Positions 1 through 9,923 of a DNA stretch of 36,675 nucleotides are shown one piece after another. Within the stretch, counting starts at the first letter, position 1. Every line of letters starts with the position of its first letter. The translations under genes and the position numbers were made by a program. The notes beneath the pieces were generated by a model, which saw only the letters and a program-made list of their open reading frames with translations, was not told the origin of the DNA and ran no database searches. Where the stretch lies: assembly GCA_018398765.1 (NCBI GenBank), contig JAHBMJ010000909.1:1-36675 (forward strand), read 5' to 3'. The DNA comes from Chromera velia (taxonomy: Eukaryota > Sar > Chromeraceae).

Positions 1-621
1 CAGAGAGAGGCCAGATCTCCTGAGGCAGGGGTGAGGACCTGACCTCATAATACAGCAGCGAGAGAGAAAGGAAGGAGACCAGGGGAGAGAACCCGGGGTT
101 CCGGAGGTAGGGGTGAGAACCTGACCTCCCACGAAAGTTGTGATCCAAGGCATGTGCTAAGAGCAAGGAAGGAGTTGACGTGCGAGTCAATGGATCGCTA
201 AAAGGACGGGGAAGGGGTCGACGTGAGGGAAGATCAGGAAGACCGCAACCCTGCAAGAAATGGTAGAAAGAAATGAATCAGTATTTCCGAACAGAAGGAA
301 CAGTCAACATTGACTGTAGTAGAAGTTGCCATACGGGAGAGGTCTCAGTCTGATATACGTCAACATCCATAAACAGACCTAACACTGCGTGGGATGCTGT
401 TATGTGTAAAGATGAATATATACGTGGATCGATATTTGTAGCATATATAACCCTGTGCATAGGGAAGTACATGGATGCAGACCATAAATCTTTCACGAAA
501 CTAATTGTTCATGTGAACGGGGGGAGGGAGGAAGAACAACGGGTGACTGAATGTACGAAAACCTGAGCTCGCTCCTGACTCACCACATTAAACAGGCAAG
601 GGGTACGTGAGTACTCTAGGC

Positions 622-658
622 TTACTGACTCATGGGAGGGCCCGCCCATGACCAGTAA
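622..658 (+). other. stem-loop A, copy 1
   Basis: The outer stem TTACTG (622-627) pairs with CAGTAA (653-658). The inner stem CATGGG (631-636) pairs with CCCATG (645-650), around a loop containing GGGCCC. The same structure with compensatory substitutions lies at 24690-24726. Both copies are preceded by AGGC and followed by AC. Confidence 0.6.
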
Positions 659-1741
659 ACCTATGAGGAAATGCTATCCAATGAAAAGACACACACACCT
701 ACACACTCACACGTAGAAAGAACGGAGGGCCTCGCTCATGACCTGCCCACGTGCCAGCCGATTTCCCTCCACAAACGAATAATGAGACATCCCCGCTTTC
801 AGAACTGCATTGGTAGCCTTCCACTGCGCTATGCTGATGTCTGTCTGTTGTTGGAATGCTTTTAGATACAAGTTTGCTTCAATGGCAATTCCAGAAAGCA
901 AGCTAGTCAGAACCATGCAAGACAACAACTTGAAGGTCAGACGCGTGCGCGCATTACATGCATACATGCACTTTCGCACGCACTCCGATTATCGCTTGAG
1001 GGGCACGCAACAAAAGTGCCCCCCAAGTCAAGCAAAAATAATTGATGCGCATGCGAAATTGTCTGACCTTACTGCTTCATGCTGCTTTTGTCTGACATTT
1101 GTATCAGACCGAACTACAATCTGAGAGCAGACCGAAAACGGCTCTATATAGGAAGAGCTCAAAGTCATAGACGACATCTCGACAGTGCGATTGCTGTGTA
1201 GTAGAGGACCAGATTCGCTCATTGTGGCTTTTTATTACACAACGTTCAAACCGGCGTTCAGTCTGCTTGTTCTACCTCATGCACATACACTGATCTGAGA
1301 GACCGTCTGGTGGCAAGCCTGGCTTATAAGCGTCTTCTATATAGATAGACAACTGTGTATCTTTTTTTCTTAACAATCCCTCTACCCAAAACAGCTTCCA
1401 GGCCCCTTTAAGGTCATCTATTGTGCGAGAACGATTGAAAGATCAAAAGACTCCGACGTAATACTCTATATACCACTTGTGCTGCCCCTCAGGAAGCCTC
1501 TGAGATGCATGATGCATATGTATGCGTGGAATTTGCATTCACGAGGGCATGTTTCAATCAGTCTGCATATTGCATGAACATGTGTATGTCCTTCAATGTA
1601 TACGCATCTTGGCATACTGTCACCAAGAGACTTTGAGAATGTACATTGAATGATTGTATGGTGTTTTCTCTCCATTTATATACCATTTCGAAGGCTGTTT
1701 CAGAAAGGGAAATGTGTTACGCATAGATATCTATAAGTATA

Positions 1742-1757
1742 AGCGCGTGGAATCGCT
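1742..1757 (+). other. stem-loop B, copy 1, just upstream of an LTR
   Basis: AGCG (1742-1745) pairs with CGCT (1754-1757) around an 8-nt loop CGTGGAAT. The sequence GCGCGTGGAA-Y-CGCTCA recurs at 29064-29083, also just before an LTR. Confidence 0.45.
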
Positions 1758-1762
1758 CATAT

Positions 1763-1776
1763 AAGAAGGGGGAATG
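1763..1776 (+). promoter_or_regulatory. polypurine tract before LTR
   Basis: AAGAAGGGGGAATG lies directly before the TGTTACG LTR start. It matches AAGAAGGGAGAATG before the 3' LTR at 29125. A weaker look-alike, AAAGGGAAATG followed by TGTTACGC, ends near 1713. In LTR elements this tract primes plus-strand DNA synthesis. Confidence 0.5.
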
Positions 1777-3036
1777 TGTTACGCTTTCAGTTTCCTAGAA
1801 AAAAAAAGAGAGAGAGTGAACTTGCAAAGAAGAAAAAAAAATTAGAAAGAAAGATAATATATATATGCTGCCTTATAAGGTTAACGGGTATTTATCTATC
1901 ATCCAAGAAATCCTGCGGAAAATTATAAAAAATTAAATAATAATAAACTAATATAGAATGAGCTACATTATGAGCATAAATAAAATGATAATATAGTTTC
2001 TCATAACAATGTAATAAGCAGCTAGAGTAAAGCAAAATTGCAAAATATATACAAACTGTGACCAAATAATGAGTTGGATACTAGATCAGGCCAGGTTTAC
2101 CTGTCCGTACATAAGCCTAAAACCCGTCGTTGCTTTTAGACAAAGTGTTGTCAATATTGCTATACGTAGTGGGATCTGCATGGCCAAGATAGTTGTATAG
2201 GCCGCTAGGTCAGAAGAGGAACGCTCAGGGATCGACTATGATGCAAATGGCCTAACAAGAATCGTAGCTAAGTACGACTTGTCGACCCGCTTATCAAACT
2301 TGTTGGTAAGCTCATTAAAGGACTGCAGGCATGGGCATAGGAAGAGAAGTGTAAAGAAATTTTATATGTTTTATGAGCAAGGATATGAAAACTTTTGCGA
2401 ACTCTCTGGAGAGTGTACTCCAGGTTTAATCGATCTTTTTGTCGATCTTCTTGTCGATCTTTTTGTTGTACGACCGTTTAGAGATGGCAAAACATACCAA
2501 AGACAAAATGGAATACACAAAACATATAAAAAAATTAAGGAGGGAAAAAAGAGACACACATGGAAAGAGAAAGAACGTGTCAATCTTTTTGTCAAACTTT
2601 GGCTTAGATGGCTTTTTATGTTGAACGATTGCATGACATTTTTGCAAGGTTACAACTTTTCATGAAATTCATGATCTTGACGATCCCGATCCTACTTTCT
2701 AAGAAGTGAAATTTGAATCCAGAAATCTGCAATTCAGTTTGTCGGACTTTGGTTCCATATGTCGAACCCCAATTCTGTATGTCGGACCAGTGACTTCCGT
2801 ATGTGACTCTTAAGTTGTCGAACCTCCCATCTCATTTGTCGAACCTTAAATCTCACTTGTCGAACCATCAATCTCGCTTGTCGAACCTTCAAGCTCAGTT
2901 GTCAGACCTTCAACCTCACTTGTCGAACCTGCAAGCCCGTTTATTGAACCGACAAGGCCACTTGTTGGACTCATCAACTCCGGTGAGGCACAGCTAGGTA
3001 GGCGCCCAATTCACCAAAAAGAGGGAGGTCGTAACA
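1777..3036 (+). repeat. probable LTR (3' LTR of the left-edge element)
   Basis: The segment starts TGTTACG and ends CGTAACA, a perfect 7-bp terminal inverted repeat of the TG...CA type, over 1260 bp. A polypurine tract precedes it. It is AT-rich, with A runs near 1800-1850 and a 20-21-bp tandem array near its end. No second copy exists in the window, so the boundaries rest on the inverted ends and the purine tract only. The remains of a 5'-truncated gypsy element abut its right end. Confidence 0.5.
2739..2982 (+). repeat. 20-21-bp minisatellite, unit ttgtcgaaccttcaatctca-like
   Basis: Eight diverged 21-bp units begin at 2815, 2836, 2857, 2878, 2899, 2920, 2941 and 2962. Looser units of about 20 bp start near 2739. 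Because 21 bp equals seven codons, one frame reads as a leucine heptad repeat (LSNLQSH-like), ending in TAG at 2995. There is no gene context, so it is treated as a DNA repeat. Confidence 0.75.
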
Positions 3037-3039
3037 CAT

Positions 3040-3605
3040 CCCCATTCGGAGGATGGCGGGAACCTCCACAGCAAGCAGCCTGGTTTCCCGAGTTTTGATG
3101 AGAAAGCTCTCCTCCTCGCAGATACTATGAGGGGGCTCGATACCCTTCTTCTTTTAGGTCGCCCTCTGCAGCGGGGGGGGGGGAGGAGACTCGTCAGCCA
3201 GGCAGGGGGTTCGGAAGCAATGTTCCTTCGGGGGGACAGGGGGGTACCTTCAGCGACACTCCATCATTTGGCCAGCGAACGTCTTCACCGCCCCGGAGGT
3301 CACAACCAGCGCATCGGGTGGGACCCAGACGAATGGCGGGAGTGAGAACGATTCCCTGCTGGAGAGAGGATGATCGCGTCGTGGTTCCTCGGGAACCTGA
3401 GGTACGTAGAGAAGTTGAGGAAGAAATAAGAAATATTGAGGAAGAAGGTGGGGGGTTGGGGGAGGAAGAAGAGGATGATGGTGATGAAAGTTACAGAGAG
3501 GGATTTGTCTATCAAGGCACGATTGCTGGCAGTCCAGTCAAAGTGTTTTATGATAATGGAGCTGATGATATTTTTGTTGATAGCAAGTTTGCACACAATT
3601 GGTAG
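3040..3605 (+). pseudogene. gag C-terminus and aspartic protease fragment
   Basis: The left part (about 3040-3170) reads in one frame as a low-complexity gag tail. After the G11 tract the next frame carries a Gly/Ser/Arg-rich stretch, an acidic Glu-rich linker (about 3400-3490) and then the protease core around 3515-3605. The active-site motif, normally D-S/T-G-A in retroviral-type proteases, reads DNGAD here, so the Ser/Thr next to the catalytic Asp is Asn. The frame hits TAG at 3603 and a related TGA at 3783, while protease-like sequence continues between them (GALLADLDGYDVILG). The enzyme would cleave the element polyprotein; this copy cannot make a full product. Confidence 0.75.
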
Positions 3606-3785
3606 CTCCATATTTGCAGGTTTTCGACCCCTATGAGATGTCGGATGGTGGTGAAAGAGAATGGGAGACTGGACGCTACGGTTAGTGAGTATGCATCTCA
3701 AGTGCCTCTGCGCATACAGGGGTATTCAGAAATTGTGGGTGCATTGCTTGCTGACCTGGATGGCTATGACGTGATCCTCGGTTGA

Positions 3786-5084
3786 AAATGGAGTGAGGCA
3801 CACAACGTCGAGCTCGACCATCCAACTCGGTCTCTTCAGTTCTCTTTCAAACGCCGTGAAGTGATTTTGAAAGGAGGGTACAAGAAAGATGAAAATTGCC
3901 CTCCCTTCTTGAATCCTGTGCAGGCTAGACGTTGTATCAAGAGGGGAGCGCCGTTTCATATCGTGTACATGGAGGCGGTGCGCCCACGACCCCCTACACA
4001 GGAGGAGTGCAAAGTGCTGACAACTGAAGTGAGTGAATTGGGGGGGAATGGAAAGGGGAGAATGGATAACAAGGGGATTCATGGGTCTGACTTTCTTTCT
4101 TTTGTTTCTTCTGATCATCTTGTCTATTCTTCTTCTGATCTTTCTGAAGTGCGTGCATTTCTCAATCGACCAGATCCAGAGGTGCCTCATAATATGAAAG
4201 AAATTGTGGCAGATCATACGTCTCTTTTCCTTGATCGACTCTCTCATCTACCACCGTCTAAACGTCCTCATTTGGACTTCAAAATTGAACTTGAGCCTGG
4301 TCATTCACCTCCTGCGCGTCCACCTTACCGATTGTCAATAGGAGAGACAGATGAGCTGAGAAGACAGCTAGACATATATCTTGAACAAAGATTCATTCGA
4401 CCGTCTGCTTCTCTTTATGCTGCTCCTGTTCTTTTCGTACAAAAGAAAGACGGATCGATGAGGATGTGTTGCGATTACACAGGCTTAAATCGCATCACAA
4501 TAAAAGATAAGCATTCACTCCCTCATCTGCAGGAATTAATCGATCAACTCCATGAGGCGTGATTTTTCACGACTCTAGATCTACGTCAGTACTATCACCA
4601 AATGAGAGTCAGAGAGGAAGACATCCCCAAGACAGCCTTCACAACGCGATATGGCTCTTTTGAGTGGCTGGTCGTTTCTTTCAGTTTGACGAACGCGCCA
4701 CCTTCTGCGATGAGGCTGATTCAATTTGCTCTTCGATCCTGCCTCGATCGTTTCGTTTCGGTGTTTCTTAATGACATTCTCATTTATTCATGCATTAGAG
4801 AGGAGCACAAAAGACACATTCGCACTGTTCTGCGTTTGTTCAGTGAGAACAATCTGTATGCCAAGCTTTCAAAGTGCCACTTCATGCAGAGTGAGGTGAC
4901 CTTTCTAGGCTTGAGAATTTCCAGGACCGGGGTTCAACCAGAGGTCAGCAAAACAAAGGCAGTCAACAAGTGGCCGACCCCGAAGAACAGAAAGGACGTG
5001 CTCTCTTTCTTGGGGTTTGCGAATTGGGTGAGGAGATTCGTTCCCCGTTTCAGTGAGAAAGCGGACCTCTCTATGCTTTGTTGA
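3786..5084 (+). pseudogene. Ty3/gypsy reverse transcriptase, broken
   Basis: Typical gypsy RT blocks are visible. The fingers carry PPYRLS, then IRPSASLYAAPVLFVQKKDGS and the CCDYTGLNRIT block. After a TGA at 4560 come the first catalytic Asp in TTLDLRQYYHQ, the KTAFTTRYGSFEWLV block and the palm motif. The palm motif, canonically Y/F-x-D-D, reads FLNDILIYS, so one of the two essential aspartates is Asn. Thumb and connection sequence follows (SKCHFMQSEVTFLGL, FLGFANWVRRFVPRFSEKA). A 1-bp loss near 5068 then moves coding into another frame. This is a catalytically dead relic. Confidence 0.9.
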
Positions 5085-5580
5085 AAGCGAAGCAGGTGTT
5101 TGAGTGGGGAGAAAAAGAAGAGAGAAGTTTTTAAGCACTGAAAAAAGCAGTCAGAAATACAGTTAAATTATTCATTCCCGATCCCGCCTGCGCGTTTGAA
5201 ATCTTTGTGGACGCATGCGAATCGACTGAGACCTTGGGTGCCGCTTTGATGCAAGAGGATCCGGAGATTGGTTACTTGCGTCCGTGTGCTTTTGCTTCTC
5301 GTCATATGAGCCCAGCAGAATTGAAGTATTACATTAGAGAGAAAGAATTTCTAGGGTGTGTTTTTGTAGTGAAGACGTGGAGACCATACGTGAATCATAC
5401 AACTAAGGTGTGGTCGGATCTGATTCATGAGTCTCTGAAATATGTGAATGTGTCTGCTGATCGCACCCTGATGTCTCTACGTATGCACAGGTTCGTCTCA
5501 AGGTTTGATGAGCTTAGGATTACACCTCGGTACGTCCCGAGTGCGCAAAACAGGGTGGCTGATGCATTAAGCAGGGTGCC
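5085..5580 (+). pseudogene. RNase H domain of the gypsy element
   Basis: In the frame entered after the shift near 5068, a stop at 5132 interrupts the tether, then an RNase H1-like domain follows. It shows FEIFVDAC (catalytic Asp strand), GAALMQ, RPCAFASRHMSPAELKYY, REKEFLGCVFVVKTWRPYV and VADALSRV. The block usually reading T-D-H is SDL here, so the usual His is lost. In intact elements this domain degrades the RNA template during reverse transcription. It reads straight on into the integrase zinc finger. Confidence 0.85.
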
Positions 5581-7036
5581 TGGGTTGGCCGCACAGACAA
5601 AAGAGGTGCAGGAAGAGAGAAAAGACGTCTGTGAGCTTCTTTTAAATGAAATGTATGTGCAGCCAGATGAAGAGTTCTTGGGGAAGATAAGAAAGGGGTC
5701 TGAGGAGGAACAGTTCTGGAGGGAAATAAAGGAAGCAGTAGAGTATCCTAAGAAAGGAGTGCCTCTGCAACTATGGCTAAGAGTGCAACCTTTTCATATA
5801 GAAGACGGACTGCTTTTCTTCAACGATCGACTAGCAGTCCCGACAGAAAGGCTGCAAAAAAATCGGATTTATGAACACCATGACACAGCTGTGGGGGGAC
5901 ATTTGGGGGGAGAGAAAACTTATCTGAAACTGGCTGGCTCTTTCTACTGGCCGCATATATATGTGTTGGTCCAGCAGTATGTGAGGAAGTGTGACATTTG
6001 CCAGAGAGGGAAGAGACCGACAGAGAAGCAGTAAGGCCTTCTGCATCCACTTCCAATTCCTGAATTTGCATTTCAGTCATTCTCTCTTGATTTTGTATTT
6101 GGACTCCCGAGGGTGTTGTATAAGAATGAATGGGTGGATGGAATTCTCTCTGTTGTCGATCGTCTGTCTAAAGCTCTTTGGTTCATTGCAGTCTCCTCAG
6201 GAATCACGGCAGAGGGGACGGCAGAGGCAGTCTTTGAACAAGTGATACTCGAGTATGGGATGCCTCAATCGGTGGTGAGTGATCGTGATCCTCGTTTCCT
6301 TTCTGCTTTTTGGCAGGAGCTTGCTCGACTGTGGAAGACAAAATTGAACATGAGCACAAGAGGGCATCCACAGTCGGATGGATAGACAGAGAGAGACAAT
6401 CAGACGATTGAGCAAATACTGCGCTGTTTTGTGGATGAACACCAGTCAGACTGGCCGAAGTGGTTGGCTGTATATCAGTTTGCATATCGCGATTCAGTTC
6501 ATTCAACTCTCGGCATGTCTCCATTCCGTTTTCTGTACGGCCGCGATCCTATTTGTCTGCCTTCTGTCTCTGTACGAACGAAATCTTTCTGCCCTCCAGC
6601 AGCAGAATTCGCAGACGCCAGAGAGGCAGAAATTATGAGAGCAAAAGAAAGATTGCAGAAGGCAAGAGAGCAGATGGCACAACAGGTAGAGCCGCATAGG
6701 AGAGAAGTATCTTTTAAGCCTGGAGACTATGTACTTATTCGTAATTCTTACTTCAAAGGAGATAGAAAGCCAGGAAGAATAGTGAGAAAACTCGAGCCGG
6801 TGTATTATGGACCCTTTGAGGTAGAAAAAAAGGTACACGACAACGCATATGAGCTCATTTTCCCTGCAGGCGTACGGACACACAACGTGATCAATGTCTC
6901 CTTCTTGAAAAAGTACGAGAGGGAGAAGACTGATCCGTTGTCTGCCATCTGCCTGCCGACCTTTACAGAAGTGGAGTATGAAGTTGAAGAAATTCTGGAT
7001 CACAGGCGGATCGATGGACAGGCGCACTATCTCGTC
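5581..7036 (+). pseudogene. integrase (HHCC zinc finger, DDE core, C-terminal domain), broken
   Basis: The N-terminal zinc-binding domain has paired His in EHHDTAVGGHLGGEKTY and paired Cys in CDICQRGK (about 5866-6010). A TAA at 6032 cuts the frame. The catalytic core continues with the first Asp in SLDFVFGLP, the second in VVSDRDPRF, and the Glu just after a TAG at 6383 (TERDNQTIEQ). WPKWLAVYQFAYRDSVHS and PFRFLYGRDP are typical of the core end. The C-terminal part (about 6700-6930) has the GDYVLIRN and GPFEVEKKV blocks of the gypsy GPY/F module. The DDE triad positions are retained but the frame is interrupted twice. Confidence 0.9.
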
Positions 7037-7243
7037 TAGTGGAAGGAGGAGAGTAAGGAGAATGCGTCGTGGGAACCGTCAGTCAGCCTCACGCATGCAA
7101 AAGAAGCCCTGCATGCCTTCAAGGAGAAAAGAAGAGAAGCAGCGAAGAAGAAGGCAGGCAGGTGTGGGATGGAGTTGAGAAGACGTGTGGTGTACGTCAG
7201 TGCAGTTGAGAATGCCATATGGAGCGGGGTGCGCATCTGTTAG
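6964..7243 (+). pseudogene. chromodomain at the integrase C-terminus
   Basis: After the integrase the frame reads VEYEVEEILDHRRIDGQAHYLV, shown here only in part, then TAG at 7037. It continues in the same frame with WKEESKENASWEP and a helical, Lys/Arg/Ala-rich tail to about 7160. This is the chromodomain pattern E-x-E-x-I-L, Y-L-V-x-W and W-E-P. Chromodomains of chromoviruses direct integration to chromatin bearing particular histone marks. The stop falls in the middle of the fold. Confidence 0.8.
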
Positions 7244-7461
7244 TTGGAGACGCAGCTTTCTAGGCTGTGTGCTCTCTGGCTGTCTGCTTCTCAGCCTGAA
7301 GATGCTGAGAGTGATTCTGAGGACGTCGTATACATGTGGTAGAAGAGGCATATTGTGGTGTTGGTCGTGGCTTACCGACTTCATTCATGCCTCTATGGTT
7401 CGATTTCGATGGTCTAAGTGATTAAGCTGAGCGTGGACGTCAGCTTCAGAAGGCGGGCAGG

Positions 7462-7624
7462 TGTGGGCCTGTCATGAGCATCGCGCCGCGCTAGAGCCGC
7501 CGCCGACCTCGCAACACCGCGTGCACCCAGTCTGAATAAAGTGACGTTTGACCTTTGCGTGCGAAAGTTGTTCTGTGCCAGTCTCTCGATCGTGGTGTTG
7601 GCTGGTCTGAATAGTGGATCAACA
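7462..7624 (+). repeat. candidate short LTR or 3' end of the gypsy element
   Basis: A purine/G-rich stretch (7449-7461) precedes TGTGGGCC, and the segment ends GATCAACA near 7624. An AATAAA polyadenylation hexamer is at 7535-7540. No matching 5' copy is present because the element is 5'-truncated, so the call rests on position, TG...CA ends and the hexamer only. Confidence 0.3.
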
Positions 7625-8215
7625 GATTGACTCTGCTAGGTCATACCTTAATGTGAGTCTGCCTGCGATCTACGCTTATCGTAATTGAGCCTCTAGTACC
7701 GTACGCAGCTTACAGTCTTAAAAAAACCGTGCCGCATGCGTAGCCAACATCGAAAAATCTATTTCAAGATCATTCAAGACAGACTAGAATTAACTAGAAT
7801 GTCAGAGGGGTTCCAGACCTTAGTCTCGTGTCTTTATGTCCGAGCTAGTCACGCCTCAGAATATGAATAAAAAACGAAATGAATTTATCAAAAAATAAAA
7901 CAGAGCAGAATGAACTTTCGTTTTATGGCTAATACTGGTTAAGCACACGTCTACATATGTTAGAACAAAATAGTGTAGAAAACATGCAGAGCTATATGTA
8001 TATGTAAATTCAACTGTTATTGATTGATTAATTGATTGATTGATCAATCGCTAGACTGATTGATCGATTGATTAATTGATTGATTGATTATTCATGATTG
8101 AATGACTGATTGATTGATTGATTCATTGATTGCTTGATTTATGTTATACAAACCTTATATCAAATTTTTCTGATGTTTTTCTGACTAGTCACGCATCAGC
8201 TATAGCTATATATAT
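7625..8215. other. AT-rich spacer with TGAT simple repeat
   Basis: No gene is seen. Positions about 8018-8140 are a degenerate (TGAT)n array (ttgattgattaattgattga-like), probably replication slippage. The 5-bp TATAT at 8211-8215 is the left target-site duplication of the next element. Confidence 0.7.
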
Positions 8216-8688
8216 CGTAAAGCTACAGAGATTTACGCCAGAAATAACGGCGGCGATGGCTTCATAGTGCCCCGACGATAGCTGTTTTCCCGAGCCGTGT
8301 GAACTTTGACTTTCCGGGGCCACATGTTACGCAATAGCCTTTGAAATCTAAGCGCGGTCTCAAATCGTCGATTAATTGTGCGCATGCATTCGTGTGGATC
8401 TGATCATGCTTCCCTTTTCTGATTGAAAGCTTGCATCACGGTTCAATAAGCGACCTCCCGGTCTCTCACTCACTTCTTCTGACACTCGACCTTGCTCTAT
8501 ACATTAATTCCTTCAAACGGCTCACCTCAGATTAGTCTAGGTGTTGCGATGGTTTCTTTGTGTAGACGGACGAGCTAGTGAGTCAATCTCCCTTTTGTCA
8601 GAATATCTTGATGTGATCGACCAAGGTGGCGTGAGTCTAGGCCCTTTCGGTTGCTAGTCTCCCAACCAGCGCTACCTATCATATCATG
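8216..8688 (+). repeat. 5' LTR of the 2.2-kb element
   Basis: The 473-bp sequence is repeated at 9924-10396 without net indels. It contains a CTTTCCGGGGCCACATG block followed by TGTTACGC, the same octamer that begins the LTR at 1777. Confidence 0.75.
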
Positions 8689-8700
8689 TGGTGCCGGCTC
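8689..8700 (+). promoter_or_regulatory. primer-binding site
   Basis: TGGTGCCGGCTC lies immediately 3' of the left LTR. TGG at its start matches the complement of a tRNA CCA end. The tRNA was not identified. Confidence 0.5.
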
Positions 8701-8889
8701 TTTTCCGGGAGAGAACGGGGCCGCAGAAAGGCTGCTCTCTTCCCCCTCTTTCTCTCAAATCTTTTCTCTTAATGTAGTCCAGTAGAGTGAACGCGGACCC
8801 GCCACTGCAGGCCCGTTCTTGATCCCTCTTCTCTCTTTGTCTCCTGCATCTACGATGCTATCAGCAGCGATGCACGGAGATCAGTCTTG

Positions 8890-9680
8890 ATTGGCAGATT
8901 CCGAAGCATTCTCTTCCCCAACGTCAAGCACTGGTCGCTCCACCACTTTTTGCGACGACCCCTCCACGTGGGTCTCGGGTAGATTCCGAAGTGTTTGCTT
9001 CCATCCTCTTCTAACGTCGGCTGTCCGAGCTCAACGCTCTGAACGCTGCTCACTTCACATGCAAGACTCCAACCAATCTTCGATCCTCTCTCTGCTGGAC
9101 GCTTCTGACCTTCTCTACTTCCTTCTACTTCCTTCAACGCCCTCCATGCCGACTATAAGATCGCGTCGGAGGTCACTACGGGCCACTAGCAGTTGTTCTC
9201 CATCCGTTGAGACAACTGTTGGTCCACATCAAAACGATCTCGTAAGGATTCGATGACAACTTCACGAGTAGCGCAGCATACCAGGGCCTACGTCTCCCTA
9301 TTGGGACCCGGTCCGGCTGTATGCAACTCTGGTCCTTCCTGCGCCCGGAAGGTTTTCTCAGCCACCTCCGATGGCCTACCATGGGTTTGGTTTCGAAGTA
9401 TGATAACCCACACTGGTCGCCCGCCCACTCTAAGCACAGATAGCGCGAGTCAAGGTTCGCTTTCTTGATGGTCGTGGTCTGTCTTCTCGAACAACAAGGG
9501 TCTGGTTCCAAAGTGTCTGCTAACGCACTGGTCGCCTGCCCTCTCAAGGAGCCCCTGCAAGGTGCAGCGCTCCTTCTCGAACAACTTGGGTTTAGTAACG
9601 ACATGCTTTCTGCTTGAGCACGGGTCGACTGCCTTTGCCAACTTTAAGGAGTTTTCTACTCCTTCTCGACAAGTTTGGAG
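8890..9680 (+). repeat. diverged internal repeats of the 2.2-kb element
   Basis: The motif G-A/G-TTCCGAAG (or GGTTTCGAAG / GGTTCCAAAG) occurs near 8897, 8982, 9390 and 9503. It is often followed some 20-30 bp later by CACTGGTCGC. CTTCTCGAACAAC occurs near 9483 and 9573. This looks like an old tandem array. Confidence 0.45.
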
Positions 9681-9923
9681 ACGGAGCTGCGTGTTGCGAT
9701 CTCTTCTCCCTCCGTTTTTCCACAGTTTTCGATTAATTTTCGTTTCTTCCTTGTGCGTGCACTTTCGTCTTCCTGTCGATTGTACGCGCGCTACCGCTAT
9801 AAAGAGAGAAATCCACGTAAAGCTACAAGCTCCTCTCCTACCTCTCCTAGCTCTTTGACTGCTTCCTTCTCTGGTAGTTCAGTGCAGGACTCAGTGCGCT
9901 ACCGCTATAGAAAGGGAAATCCC

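Larger units (their letters stand above)
1..1776 (+). mobile_element. 3' internal tail of an LTR retrotransposon cut by the left window edge
   Basis: No coding region is supported here; all ORFs are short and unrecognisable. Three landmarks recur in the same order in the element at 20985-29965: a stem-loop at 622-658, a second stem-loop around 1742-1757, and a purine-rich tract ending in GAATG directly before an LTR-like start. This makes the stretch the untranslated 3' internal part of a related element whose body lies left of the window. Near the left edge a segment reading roughly gaggcaggggtgaggacc is repeated about 80 bp later (around 21-45 and 103-131). The assignment is inference from shared short motifs; overall similarity to the other element is low. 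Confidence 0.5.
3037..7243 (+). mobile_element. 5'-truncated, degenerate Ty3/gypsy chromovirus
   Basis: The domain order is gag C-terminus, protease, reverse transcriptase, RNase H, integrase (zinc finger plus DDE core) and chromodomain, which is the chromovirus branch of Ty3/gypsy. Most of gag and the 5' LTR are missing; the left boundary is the LTR ending at 3036. Coding continuity is broken by a frame change around the G11 run near 3172-3182, by in-frame stops at 3603, 3783, 4560, 5132, 6032, 6383 and 7037, and by an apparent 1-bp loss near 5068. Key residues are also altered in protease, RT and RNase H. It is an inactive copy. Several stops fit C-to-T changes in CAA, CAG or CGA codons. 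Confidence 0.9.

Noticed and set aside
3603..6385. A nuclear code in which TGA is read as tryptophan, to explain stops in the gypsy copy
   Set aside because: TAA and TAG also interrupt the element, a frameshift is present, catalytic residues are lost, and host genes end with ordinary TAG or TGA stops.
9176..9604. Minus-strand ORF in the 2.2-kb LTR element as a captured gene
   Set aside because: It follows the diverged internal repeats and resembles no retroelement or host protein.
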